DNA of 64,000 nt, from positions 476,936,573-477,000,572 of the forward strand of contig NC_081409.1 of NCBI RefSeq assembly GCF_030272615.1, written 5' to 3'. Below are positions 35,267 to 47,690 of this stretch, piece by piece (the stretch's first letter is position 1; each line of letters begins with the position of its first letter). Both the position numbers and the translations under genes were made by a program. This DNA comes from Cryptomeria japonica (taxonomy: Eukaryota; Streptophyta; Pinopsida; Cupressales; Cupressaceae). The notes under the pieces were generated by a model, which saw only the letters and a list, made by a program, of their open reading frames with translations, did not search any database and was not told where the DNA came from.

Positions 35267-36952
35267 CCGTAGATGGCTCCCTATGTATTAGTATTGTACC
35301 ATTTTTGTATGATGATGTAGACACCTTCGGGTGATTGTAGCCATATGATTTTTGACATCATTGTATCATGACACTTTATATATATATATGAGATGATTCA
35401 TCTTTGCGGCAGCTATATGCATGTGTACCTATGTGATGAGATGTTCTTATGTGATGCTTATGATATGGATGCAAATATGTACATGATGAAATACAATATT
35501 TTTTTTTTGTTCTTTTATGTTTTATATGTGTATGCATGATGCAAATGTGAATATATGAAATGCAAATGAATATGATAATGAAAATGTAAATTGTGCTAAC
35601 AGGTGTTGTGTGCAAGATGTGATGCAGCTGTGATATCTATATGTATGTATGAAATGCTTATATGTGGTAATACAGGTGCAACTACATGAAATGCAAATAC
35701 TTTTGGTGTGTCATTATACTCAATCATGTGATAGCAGGCTACACGGACTCAAGAAGGACGATGGAAGTCAATCAAGAAAGGGGGATGAAAGACAGAAGAT
35801 ATGAAAGTGAAAGAGCTTCTTGTGCGTTATCATCATTGAGCTTTATTATGGCAAGTAGGTTATGACAATCGAGGCATATGTTCGACCTAGAAAGTCATTG
35901 TACCTATTTGCATGGAGATAAGACAGTCACAAACAAAGAATGCCCCAGTTCATACTAGACTCATAGTGTCCTCATATCCTTGGACAAGTCATAGCATTAC
36001 TAAGAGACAATCCACAGACAACAAATACAAATAGGTGACGATACCCCATCCTTGCCTTTCTAGTCAAAGACATCCTGGAGATAAAATCTCTAGTCAGAGA
36101 CATCCCGAGAAAGCTAAAAGACATGTCACCAAAAAAGATGAAATCAAAAGAAAACCAAGACTTGACACCAACATCCACTGTAGTCTTCAACTTTAGTGTC
36201 TCTTGTCACCTGTATAAGTCTTATTTGATTGTGGTCACAATGTTTACTTTCACAAAAAAGATAGATAGCACAGAACCATATGTTGTCTGAGTCTGTTGAA
36301 AGATTTGATTTGTTGAAGCCCATTGTTGCTGCTGTGTCTCATCTAAAACTGACTGAATCCATGAAACTGATACTTTATTGCGGAGAAGATGAAACTTTAT
36401 TGCGGATCTGTGATGCAAATGTTGCTTTATTGCGGATTGTGCGCGGATAGACCGAAGGAAGCTGGAAGAAACTGTACTCCTTGAAACATGTGATGCTCTC
36501 AGTTCCACACCCATCACTAGATGTAGGATTTGCCTTAGCCACAGATAGAAGCTAATTTATTATGGATGGAAAGGGAGGTGAAAAGGGAGGTTTATTATGA
36601 ATGGTGAACCAATCTTGGGTAGATCAATAACAAGCCATGATGGGAATGGGTAAGTTTATTATGAATGAATAGGTTGTGAGTGTGTGCAAAGTGAAAGGAT
36701 GAAAGTGAATCCTGAAGGAGGGAGGAGCAATGTCTCTACACATGGCACTGGTGACCCAGTTTTCACCATGGTACTTGCCCAGGGCACCACCGAAGTGGTT
36801 TTCATCGTTGGACAAAATTATTTCTCTTTACTTTTTTCAAATTTTCAATGTTTTTTGTGTCACAAGGCACCTATTTGCCAGGTTTTCACCAAGTAACGGG
36901 TGGTTTGTTTTATATTTTATTTTGTATTTTTGAATTAGGATATTCCAAAGAG
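35267..36952. other. non-coding region between the antisense gene and integrase
   Basis: About 1.7 kb. 35370-35700 is ATG/TATATG-rich low-complexity sequence, the probable 3' flank of the antisense gene. 36200-36900 holds GCGGA phrases (TTTATTGCGGA three times at 36373-36436). No gene supported. Confidence 0.45.
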
Positions 36953-38263
36953 CTATGTGTAGAACCTGTGAAGGTGCATGCTGTTGATAGGATCCTCCAA
37001 AGGTTCACCTTCTGTAGTTGAGAGCTGATATGCCCCAGATCCATATGCTGTTGTAATGATGTAAGGACCAAGCCAGTTTGGTTCGAACTTGCCCTTCTTC
37101 TCTCTGTCTTGCTGATTTTTGGGGTTTTCTCTGAGAACCAAGTCACCTACCTCAAATGTGCAAGGCTTGACCTTGTGATTGTAGCTGCGACTCATTCGTT
37201 GTTGGTAAGCCTTGAGATGATTAAAAGCAGTTTGTCTTCGTTCATCCAGTAGTTCAAGCTCTTGTAAGCGAGAGACCCTATAGTCTTTATCACTGATGAT
37301 GTTTTGCAAAGAGACCCATAAAGAGGGTAGCTCGACCTCAATAGGCAAGATGGCTTCAGTGCCATAGACAAGTGAATAGGGTGTAGCTCTTGTAGGTGTG
37401 CAGACACTTGTGCGGTAGGCCCAAAGTGCAGGATTAAGTTGGATATGCTAATTACGACCAACATCATCGACTGTCTTTTTTAGGATTTTAAGGATTGTCT
37501 TATTAGACGCCTCAGCTTGACCATTACCTTGGGGATAATATGGCATGGAGAAATGATGGGAAATATGGAAGCGGTCACAGAGTTCACGAACATCCTGATT
37601 TTTGAAGGGACGCCCATTATCAGTGATAATGGAAACAGGAATACCGTATCGGAAAATGATATAGTTGAGGATGAACGTAGCAATCTATTTTCCAGTGACT
37701 TGTGTGAGAGGCACGACTTCAATCCATTTTGTGAAATACTCTGTGGCAGTGATAATGAATTTATGACTATTGGAAGAAGGAGGGTGAATCTTGCCTATGA
37801 GATCGAGTCCCCATTGACAAAAGGGCAAGGAGACGCAATTGGTTGAAGTTCTTGTGCTGGCGCATGTATGAGGTCTCCATGAATTTGACATTGCTTACAT
37901 TTCTTGGCAAACTGATATGAGTCCTTTTCCATATTGGGCCAGTAATATCCAGTCCTGAGGAGTTTCTTGGCTAAGGTAGGACCACTAGCATGTGGACCAC
38001 ATATCCCTTCATGTACTTCACGTAACACAATCTAAGCTTCGTTACTTTCTAAACATCTAAGAAGAGTGCCATCTAGACCTCGCCGGTATAGGATATCAGC
38101 TAAAATGACATATCGAGAGGATTGGCGAATGAAAGTGCGACGTTGGTTATTTGATAGATCAGGAGGTAGGGTATTGTCACGAAGGTATGTGAAAATGGAA
38201 CCATATAACTGGGACTCGAGACCGACAACACATATCATCTCAGTAGGAATGATTTCATATAAC
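36953..38263 (-). pseudogene. int: gypsy integrase
   Basis: It would insert the element's cDNA into the genome. In order on the - strand: YEIIPTEM just after the copia junction, an HHCC zinc-binding module (REVHEGICGPH, then CKQCQIHG, 38028-37880), the core domain with GLDLIGKIHPP, IITDNGRPF and GNGQAEASNK (Asp, Asp, Glu triad), and a C-terminal part ending PINSMHLHRFYT. Breaks: in-frame TAG near 38032, a frameshift near 37840, and TAGs near 37687 and 37447. The preceding RNase H of the gypsy pol is missing, replaced by copia sequence. All key catalytic positions can still be read. Confidence 0.87.
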
Positions 38264-41062
38264 TGGTGGATCTTCTGCTATCAATATCACCTGCCCAATC
38301 TGAATCCACATAACCATGGATATCAAGGGAAGTCATGTCTCCAACTGAATTACCATGATAACACAAAAAATACTCTGAAGTACCCTTCAAATATCTGAAG
38401 ACTCTTTTGACTGCATCCCAATGAACTCTACCAGGATTAGACATATATCTAGAAAGTACTCCCACTGCTTGGGCAATGTCTGGTCTAGTACAGACCATAG
38501 CATACATCAAGCTTCCAACCGCACTCTGGTAAGGCACTCTGCTCATGTCTTCCATCTCCAATGGGGATGTAGGACAATCTGAAATAGATAGTTTCATTCC
38601 AACTGTAAAAGGAACACTCAATGGTCTACAATTCTGCATGTTGAACCTCTGTAACACTGAATTCACATACTTACTCTGGCCTAGCCATAGCTTTCTGTTT
38701 ACCCTATCTCTTCTAATTTCCATCCCAAGAATGTGCTTTGCTGCACCAAGATCTTTCATTTCAAATTTAGCAGCGAGCTGAGACTTCAGTTCTGAAATCA
38801 TACCTTTCCCTTTACCAATGAATAACATATCATCAACATACAATGCAATGAATAAGAAATGATCACCATAAGATTTATAGTAAACACAGTGATCTGATTT
38901 AGAACGTTCAAATCCCAAACTCAATACATATGTATCAAATTTTTGGTACCACATCCTAGGACTTTGTTTGAGGCCATACAAAGATTTCTTCAATTTACAG
39001 ACCAAATTTCTTTTGCCTTTCACCACATAGTGCTCTGGCTGTGTCATATAAATATCTTCCTCCAAATCACCATGAAGGAAAGCAGTTTTCACATCCATTT
39101 GCTCAACCTCTAAATCATAAGCAGTAGCAATAGAAAGCAAAAATCTAATGGACGTCATTTTTGCAACAGGAGAAAATATCTCACCATAATCAACACCCTC
39201 AACCTGAGAGTAGCCTTTTGCAACCAACCTTGCTTTATACTTCTCAAGGCTTCCATCTGAACCAATCTTTTTCTTGAACACCCATTTACAACCAACAGGT
39301 CTTCGTCCTTCGGGCAATGGTACAAGATCCCATGTATCATTCTTTTTCAAAGCTGCCATTTCTTCCTCCATAGCAATCTTCCAGGATTCTGCATCATTCA
39401 TACCTAATGCCTCTTCTACAGATTTCGGTTCATCCACACTAGTATTCAAAGCAAAAATACATCTCCAATCATCAGGTGAATACTTTTCAGGTGGTTGTCT
39501 ATGTCTTGTAGACCTTCGAACAAGCTGAGTTGGAGGTTCTTCCTCCTCTTCTGAAGATTCAGAGCTAGACGAGCTCTCCTCAAATTCTTGCCTATCTAAG
39601 GGTCTAGATTCAACTCTTTCAGGTGTAGAAGGAAGTTGAATCACATCTTCTTTTTTAGTCTGTTCTGGCTGCAATGTAACAGAAGGAGACTTAATTTCTC
39701 TAAAAATAACACTTCTACTGTGAATTACCTTTTGTGCAACAGGGTCCCAAAGCTTGTATCCTTTCACACCATAACTATACCCGATGAAGATACATTTCAC
39801 AGCCTTGTTCTCCAACTTTGTTCGCTTCTCCTTTGGCACATGTGCATATGCCTCGCAACCAAAAACTCTAAGATGTGTCAATGAAGGCTTGTGACCTGAC
39901 CATGCTTCCATAGGCGTTTTATCAACAAGAGCTGATGCAGGAGACCTGTTAATCAGGTAGCAAGCAGTGGCAACAGCTTCAGCCCAAAACTTTTGTTCAA
40001 GACCAGCACCACTCAACATACTCCTAGCCTTTTCCATCAGTGTCCTGTTCATTCTTTCTGCAACTCCATTCTGTTGTGGAGAATACGGAGTTGTCTTTTG
40101 CCTGTTAATTCCACAGTCTTTACATAATCTATCAAAATCATTAGAGCAAAACTCACCGCCATTATCAGTTCTCAAACATTTTATTTTCTTTCCAGTCTGC
40201 AACTCAACCATTGCTTTAAATTCTTTAAAACGACTAAAAACTTCAGATTTACTCTTTAGAAAATATACCCATGTCCTTCTACTAAAATCATCAATAAATG
40301 AAACATAATATGTGGATTTTCCAATCGAAGAGACATCTACTGGACCAAACACATCAGAATGGATAAGGTCCAAAACACCACAAGTTTTATGAGAACTCGA
40401 GTAAAACTGAACGCGGTTTTGTTTTCCATAAATGCAATGCTCACAGAAATCAAAGTCAAGGTTACAGTCATTCAAACCTTCAACAAGGTTTTTATTTTTC
40501 AAGGTCCTTAGACCCTTTTCTCCAATGTGGCCAAGTCTCTGGTGCCATAACATAGTCTTCTCTGCAGGTAACTTTGCTTCAGACGAAAGAGCACCCTTAG
40601 GTACCCAAAAACCATTTCCATCTGCTGAAGGTGAAACCTTCAAATCTTCCAGTGAGGTATCCACAGATTTACTTTTTACAGAAGTGCTATTACACTCAAC
40701 AGTGTATGCTTCAAGCTTATACAAAGTGCCAAACCTGACACCTCTAGCAACTACCATAGCACCCTTAATCATCTTACATCCTGTTTCAGAAAAGACTACC
40801 TGCACACCTGCATCTATTAGTTTGCTCACAGATAACAGGTTTCGTTTTAATCCAGGGATATGCAGCACACCATTAATTCCTTTTATTCTACCATCAAAAA
40901 ACCTGATTCTAACTTTACCTCGACCAACAATGTCTAGATGTGAATCATCACCCAAGTACACCTTACCTCCATTAAATCCTTCATATTCAGAAAACCAATC
41001 TCTATTGGAAGTCATATGAAAAGATGCACCTGAGTCAATTAGCCAGGCATCATTACCTGTAT
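38264..41062 (-). pseudogene. pol: Ty1/copia pol segment: protease, integrase, RT and partial RNase H
   Basis: An uninterrupted reading frame on the - strand. Domains in order: protease WLIDSGASFHMT, GAG-pre-integrase with LWHQRLGHIGEKG and CEHCIYGK, integrase core with HSDVFGP, RTDNGGEF and NGVAERMNR (DDE), then RT with TAFLHGDLEEDIYM and YVDDMLF, and RNase H up to DSDWAGDIDSRRSTS. It has no LTR, primer site or gag. It starts abruptly after gypsy RT (IRRFI) and ends abruptly into gypsy sequence, where the copia RNase H should continue with a Gly-Tyr. It is in a different frame from its gypsy neighbours. Its long open frame, against the stop-ridden gypsy ORFs, suggests a later arrival. Confidence 0.93.
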
Positions 41063-41545
41063 GAATCTTCGTATGGACTGGAGTCTGCCTTGTAAAGACT
41101 GAAGTTGACTGATATTTCTTGGTGGTTGCATCTCCAAGATGGCCTTGACTTTTGCTGGATCGACTTCGATTCCTCTTTTGGATACAATGAATCCTAGGAG
41201 CTTCCCAGAGGTTACTCCAAAGACACATTTCTTGGGGTTTAATCTTACTTTGTATTTTTCCAACTGATCAAGGACAACTGAAAGTATGTCCAAATGTGTA
41301 TTTCTATCTATTGATTTGCCCAAGAGGTCGTCAACATAATCTTCCACGGTTACGTGCATGAGATCATGAAAGATAGTAGTCATGGCTCTTTGATATGTAG
41401 CGCCTGCATTTTTTAGCCCAAAGGGCATGACATTCCAATAGAAATCCCCCCAAGGACAAGTGAATGATGTTTTGTGTTGATCCTCGGGCGTGATCCTTAT
41501 TTGATTATAACCAGAGAATCCATCCATCAATGATAACATTTCATG
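41063..41545 (-). pseudogene. rt: gypsy reverse transcriptase core fragment
   Basis: RT palm region MLSLMDGFSGYNQIRI, FTCPWGDFYWNVMPFGLKN, AGATYQRAM and VEDYVDDLLGKS (YVDD catalytic motif), then LNPKKCVFGV and QLQSLQGRLQSIRRFI. The first roughly 100 residues between FAWSHADM and this piece, and the whole RNase H after it, are missing. Both sides abut copia sequence: an LTR upstream and protease downstream. Confidence 0.92.
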
Positions 41546-41547
41546 AC

Positions 41548-42431
41548 TGTAAGGAAGTTAAGTAGCGGAAACAACTTCCTACACTAACCTTGAGAGGAGG
41601 GTAATGCAAAACTTTTTCAGATCATTACAACAGTTACAGAAAATAGAAATAGATATAATAGCAATCATACCACAACACAATGATTTACGTGGGGAAAACC
41701 CTTTCGGGAGAAAAACCCCACCCTCCAAAAGCAGCTCAATATTTTATTCAGCAATCAAAAATAGATTACAAATACTTGCAGAGCAAGTTCTTCGCAGGAG
41801 TACCACTAATCAGAGATTCAGAGGCAACTCAATAGCCATAAGACTCTTACACACAACCTCTATCTCACACACCTCATAAATAGGAGATACAATACAAGAA
41901 ACCATCAAACGGTATTACAAAACCATGGGCTAAAACCACCCAATAAGGTGTAGCCGACCTTATCTCCCTTCTATGACATGTTAAAGCACACATCAACACG
42001 TGTCGCTCCCTTTTACAGCTCATTTATGTATCCGATACAAATTATTTTTCCTATTTCAGGAGTACAAACTTCCGGAGGCCATAACTTGAGAACCGGGTGT
42101 CCGATTGACGAACCGTTTGAAGCGCCGGAAAGCTCGCGAAGTGCTCTATCACCTCGTAACCAGCTTCGCGGTTACGGCCACTTTTCAGGGCGTTTCGGAG
42201 CCTCTAAAGTCCCCAAAATTAAGTTTAAATATTTTATTGCACCCCTCCAAGATGAAAACTTCAATATCTTCAAAACTAGCTGTGACCTTGTGACGAAACT
42301 TTACCGGAATGCTTATCTAGCCAACCAGAAGCTTCAGGGAGAGTTTCGCACCATTTCGTGCTCAAATAAAAACTTACTATAAATAGTAACCTCGCATAAA
42401 TGCAAGGTTGAGACACCATTTTTTCCCAACA
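41548..42431 (-). repeat. Ty1/copia LTR (884 bp) inside the gypsy pol
   Basis: On the - strand it starts TGTTGGGAAAAAATGG, directly after GTGGGAGATT (purine tract), and ends CTTCCTTACA. A TATA-like CTATTTATGAGG occurs near 41880. No second copy of this LTR exists in the window, and gypsy RT follows where a primer site would be expected. Confidence 0.8.
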
Positions 42432-42622
42432 AATCTCCCACTTGTCGAACACCTTGCATGAGCGGAAGGGAATGTCAACACAATGAATCAATTGCTAGGG
42501 GCCATAAGGCCCATAGACTCTGAACACCATCTGAACTTCTCTGTGCTCACAGCCTTAGTTAAAGCATCTGCAACATTCATCAAAGTGTCCACCTTAACCA
42601 GCTTCACCCTACCATCTTCGAC
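42432..42622 (-). pseudogene. C-terminal end of copia RNase H plus purine tract
   Basis: Reads VEDGRVKLVKVDTLMNVADA, then LTKAVSTEKFRWC, ending MAPSN and a stop at 42488-42490, the usual end of a copia polyprotein. About 100 residues are missing between this piece and the RNase H start at the 38264 end of the other copia segment. Upstream it joins gypsy sequence at FAWSHADM. Confidence 0.87.
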
Positions 42623-42623
42623 C

Positions 42624-43967
42624 ATGCATATCAGCGTGTGACCATGCAAAGTTGATTTGTCGATCTTTGAAGAAACTTATGAATTTTGACCTTTCTGACT
42701 CCGTCAACGATTGTGCTAGGAATATGTTGTGTGGAACCTCTTCAGTACCAATGTTTGTTTTGATAGTCTCCTCTACCAACATGGATGACTTTTCCTCATA
42801 TGATGCTGGGAGAATGTCGAGCCTTCCATCTTCAGGTGCCTCAGAGAGGTTTTCGCCCTCAGATACGTCCTTTCTTTTTACTTTTTTGGGGTCAGACAGC
42901 GCCACAGTGTGGTTTTCACCATAAGATCCTTGGTTTGTTCTTATTTTCACATTTTTGTGACTGGAAGGTCCGACACCCTCACCAAAATATGCCACGCTAT
43001 TGAGTTCTATAGTGTATCTCACTTTATGGTCCCCAGGGGGAAGATCATCTCGTATGCCAAGATAGTCAATAAAAGCTTCATCATTTTGGAATGTGTCAAA
43101 CTGTGCAGGTCCTTCATGATCCCAGTCAATGAGTTGGTGGTGAACAAGGGGAAGGCCTTTAATGTCTTTGAAGTTAGCGGGGCTAAGAGTGAAGATGCAG
43201 TTATATTCGGGTATGTCAAGGTAATTATCGAGGTCATCGATGGCACTCTCCTCATCAGTCTCGATCGTGAATGAATCCAAATTATCATCACTAGTAGCGC
43301 ATTCTGGGACAAGTGTTCTCATCCTATGTGATTTCAACCTAGGACCTTGAGACAAGGACTGTGTGGAATCCTCATGGGTTGTTTCTTGACCAACTTTGAA
43401 TCTTTTATAAAATTCCTCTTCTTCTGTGGGTTCATCTGGCTCTTTGAATGTCTCGGTGAGCTCGTAGTCACTGAAGGATTTATCTGAACCCCATTCCCAT
43501 TCATTGGAGTCTGTGGAATAGGAACCCTCTTGTAAAATTTTGGCAGCTTTGATTTGTAAGGCTTCTTCTGTCCTTTGAGTGTGGACCTTGGAAGTCAAGA
43601 AACCAAGTCCCTTCGAGCGTTCCTTTTTGAATGTCAATTCAGGTTGTAAAGGTTCAATGATGCCTTCCTTTTGTAACCCAAGAGGGCTTTTTCCATCATA
43701 CCCAAATTTTTGTAGAATCTTGAAGCCTTATTTCTCACATGGTAGACTAATGTGATCTTGTGTGTCATCTTCAATGTCTTTGTAAAGCATTTTGTATAAG
43801 TCTTCCTCTTCCAGTTCGCCCCATCTTTGAAAGGTAGTAGGGTCCAATTTGAGTACCATGATGGATACTTGCTTGTTAGGATGTGGTCTTCCATATTCTT
43901 TCGGGGAACTCATGACTTGTTGTAAGTACATGGTCTAATTTAAAGTGTATTCCCCCATGCCCTTGTC
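42624..43967 (-). pseudogene. gypsy polyprotein linker with G-patch-like motif and RT start
   Basis: Same frame as gag and protease. It reads MYLQQVMSS, then GFKILQKFGYDGKSPLGLQ and KEGIIEPL, a G-patch-like glycine motif found between protease and RT in some plant gypsy elements. A long acidic spacer follows, then SERSKFISFFKDRQINFAWS, the usual entry into RT. The frame is broken by TAGs near 43970 and 43937 and a TAA near 43730, each one C-to-T change from a glutamine codon. It ends at the copia junction near 42624. Confidence 0.75.
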
Positions 43968-44705
43968 CTAAAACTTGCCTTTAAGCTCACCTTGTTTTGA
44001 TGTCGAAGGTTTCAATGACTCAGGATCAATGTATGCCGAAGAAGGAACAACTTCATGATTACTAGGAATGATGGTCTCAGTTTTTGATCTCAGGTTATTG
44101 CAGTATATGAATGGATTAGGATCACCGTTAACTGTTACTTCTCCATTGTGAGGAAACTTAATGCATTGGTGATATGTAGATGGGACTGCCCTCATTTCAT
44201 GAATCCAAGGACATCCTAGCAATATGTTATAAGTGAGATCTAGATCTAGGACTTGACAAACCACATCCTTCGTAACTGGCCCAACTCTAAGAGGTAAGGT
44301 GATTGTGCCCTTGGACGAACGCTCTTCATCATCATATGCCTTGATGGTGATTTGATTTGTAGAATTCACAACCTTATCAGAATATCCCAATTGTTTAATT
44401 GGGCCCAATGTACAAATGTTTAGACCAGCTCCTCCATCTATCAGGACTTGTTTTATTTGATGTTTGTGTATGAAGACTTCAATGTGTAGTGGTGCATTAT
44501 GTGGCTGACTTACGGAGGCGTCATCGGCTTCTGTGAATGTAAGAGAGTGTGGAATGGAAAGGTATCCCACCATGGCTTGAAACTAGTCCACATTCAGATC
44601 AGTAGGAATGACAGTGTCTCTCAAGGTTTTGTCAAGAATAGCTTTATGTGCGGGGGATATGTGTAATAGCTCAAGGATGGAGATGAGCGCGGGTGTCTTC
44701 CCTAA
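43968..44705 (-). pseudogene. pro: gypsy aspartic protease
   Basis: It would cleave the polyprotein. The active-site region reads KQVLIDGGAGLNICT, with Asp-Gly-Gly in place of the more common Asp-Ser/Thr-Gly, a variant I recall from Tat/Ogre-like elements. The second half has NILLGCPWIHEM (hydrophobic-Gly flap partner). The same frame as gag continues from upstream across TAGs near 44706 and 44588, so it was made as part of one Gag-Pro-Pol precursor. Confidence 0.82.
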
Positions 44706-47006
44706 CTATTCTACAAGGTCATACTCAGGTTTGGTTGATGAGGAAGTGGTGTTTTTAGCTGGAGCACCTTGCAAAGTGAATTTACCTCGATGGGTTGTGA
44801 CATTACATTCAGAGGTAGGTTCAGAAGAAGATCCAATACCTTTTAGGACAATCTTGGGTCTTCGGGTAGAATTCTCATTGTTTTTGTCCTTGATGATAAT
44901 GGTAGAGACGTGATTGTCCATTGAAATGTGATTGATAGTTGAATCATAGTTATAGGTTGCTCTGGTATAGTTGGTTTGGTCATCTGTGGCTTTAGCTTTT
45001 CCCTTGTCATGCTTTGGGAATGGTTCCTTAAACATCTCATGTTCTTGATTGGATGAGTGTCCCTCAATCTCAATGTCACCTCTATCAATGAGATCTTGTA
45101 CGACGTTCTTCAGTTGATGACAATTTCCTATCTTATGACCCTTGCTCTTATGAAATTCAAAATACTCATCATAATTCCACCAATTTGGTTTAACCTTTGG
45201 TTCATATGGAGGAGAATATGGAACTGTGATTACCTTGTTTGCCACTAGCTTCTTGAAAACTGACTCAAGTGGTTCTCCCAATGGGGTGTACTTCCTTCGT
45301 GATTTGGAAGTTGTTTGAGTATTCACTTGATTGTTTGTAGAACTTGATCCCGAAAAAATGAATTTGGGTCGCACTGTATTGGCATCAACAACACCATCAT
45401 TGCCTGTGTTCTTGTTTTTATTCCAAAATCTTGGCTTGTCTTTTCCTTTAAAGTCATCTTTGTTTTCCTTGAATATCTTAATGACTCCTTGTTCAATTAG
45501 GACCTTCTCTATTGCTAAGCCTTTTTCAATGACGTCCTTGAAGGTAGACAAACAAGCTTTTCTTAGATCATAGCCAATGTCTTTGTTAACATTCTGGGTG
45601 AACATCTCTACCATTTGTTTTTGTGGAATTTCACAAGAGCATCTGCCGGCTAGATTTTTCCATCTTTGTAAAAATGATGCAAAAGACTCTCCCTCTTTTT
45701 GCTTGGTGTTGCACAAAGTAGTGACTGATATGTCTATCTCTATGTTGTAGAAGAAATGTTGGATAAATGCCTCTGCTAAGTCACTCCATGACTTAAATCC
45801 AGGTGGAAGTTGGGAGAACCATTCCATAGCTTGATCACCTAGGCTTTGTGGGAATAATCTCATCAAATATGTCTCTTTTGCTGCTACCTCAATGCAAGAT
45901 GTGAAAAAATGTCTTATGTGTGCCTTAGGATACCCTTTTCCTCTATACTTATCAAATTTAGGCATCACAAAGTGTGTAGGAAAAGGAGGCATTGGAATGC
46001 TCTTGTCAAATGGATAAGGACATATGTCTCTCATTGTGTATGTTGGCTTCAGTGTATTTATGTCCTCCATTTTCTTTTGTAAGTCCCTGATTTGTTGCTC
46101 CAAATTGCTCTTAGGTGGAGATCAACTTCTTGGACCATACCCCATGCTTGAGGCACCAATTGGAGGAGGAGAATGTTGCATATATGGATGATATTGATCA
46201 TACACATGTTCATATGGAGGAGGTCTATAGTGATGCTACATATATGGACCACTTGGTATAGATTCATGTTGAGGAACGCCATATCTATTTTGTCCATGTA
46301 TACCATATTCTACAGGCATGTCATGTTCTAATGTGTTGCCCCCAAATTTGACACGGGGTTTCCTTGTGTCCAAATTTTGAGCATGCCTTTGAATATCCAA
46401 TTGCTTTGGTGGTTGATCCTTAGCATTGATATGTGATTGAGCATATTTCCCTACATAAGACTTCCATAATGGTCTGCGAAGGTGAGTATCATATGCTTGA
46501 CCATGTGTGTATGGGACCTCTAGTTTTTGAAACAAAGATGATGGTGATTCAGGTACCATATGTGGTCCTCTATTGCCTCCACTATTAGGCCTTCTTTGAT
46601 CCATGTTGGAGTGAGTTTGTTGCAAAGGTCGATTTTCCATTATTTGAGACATGTCAAAATCATGAGGTATCTTGGCTCCACTTTGTGCCATCATTTGTAA
46701 GAAGTATTGTCTATCCCTCCTCATTATTTCCTCAATCAGTTGATTGAAGTGGGGGTCCATAATGGATTCTTCCACATCTGCTGAATGTACTGAAAAGTTG
46801 TCCATATCATCATTGTGTGTATCATTGTTGTTTGTAGTGTCCATGTTCTCAACATTTGGAATGTTTCTATAGGCATCCATGTCAGGTAATGTGTTATGAT
46901 CAGTATTGAAAAAGACATCATTGTCATACTCATAGACACTCATGTTTGCGGACTCTTGAGCCTCTTTAGTTTCTCTCCTAGATTTTTGAAGACGGGTTTC
47001 AACCAT
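44706..47006 (-). pseudogene. gag: gypsy gag
   Basis: Starts MVETRLQKSRRETKEAQESA at 47006. The N-terminal 250 residues are Asn/Asp-rich. The retrotransposon gag core lies at roughly 46000-45400: YPKAHIRHFFTSC, MEWFSQLPPGFKSW, FLQRWKNLAGRC. A single zinc-knuckle-like motif follows, FEFHKSKGHKIGNC, whose first Cys has become Phe. The C-terminal part is low-complexity and ends KPEYDLVE. Two in-frame stops (TAG near 46236, TGA near 46123) interrupt it. It sits at the start of the 4.4-kb common frame with protease and RT. Confidence 0.86.
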
Positions 47007-47489
47007 GAACTAGGTATTGACCGAGATGTGTGAGACTAGATGAAAATGGAAAAAGTATGGAAGACCAAGGGTTGGATGGAATGTAAATGAATCTGAAGTG
47101 TACTTGCAATGTCCAAAGTGTAAGATCAAGTATGTATGTAGTAGAGTAGGTGTGACTTCCAAAGAGAGGATATTTTCTCTTGATGAGGTAAGTTGACCTT
47201 GACTCTAAGTAAGACCAAATGAGACTCAAAGGTGATAGACCTTGATGAGGGACCACTTAGCAAAGTGTTGCTGTATGTAGTGTGTTGACAAAGTATGATG
47301 AGGACAAGCAAGTGACCTTTTGACTCAAGTTTAGACAAATGTGAATGTAATGTAAGGTGTGAAGCAATGATGGACTATGTGAGACCCAAAGATAGGTTGA
47401 ATGCTAAATGAAACCTTGGAGAAATGACCTAGGAAGCTCAAGAATTCTAAAACTGACTGTGTTTGTTTGCTGGACTGTAAAAGTTTTTT

Positions 47490-47690
47490 CAATTCTGAAC
47501 ACAGACGTGCCTGTATACTGCACAGACGCAATTTCCTTACACAGACGTGGTTCTGTTTAACATAGACGCGTTTCTAAGATTTTTGTAAAGTGCACTGTTG
47601 ATTTTGGAAACACAGACGCGTTTCTGCCCTTCACAGACATGGTTATACAACATAGACGCTATTATATCAGACACAAATGCGTTTCTGCAA
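47490..47690 (-). repeat. leader array 1 of the CGCGTCTGTG motif
   Basis: About eight + strand CACAGACGCG variants (CACAGACGTG, CATAGACGCG, CACAGACATG), spaced 15-30 bp. The same motif occurs in the antisense gene's intron. Confidence 0.75.

Noticed and set aside
40432-41019. 195-codon plus-strand frame
   Set aside because: Shadow of the copia protease/integrase frame on the other strand.
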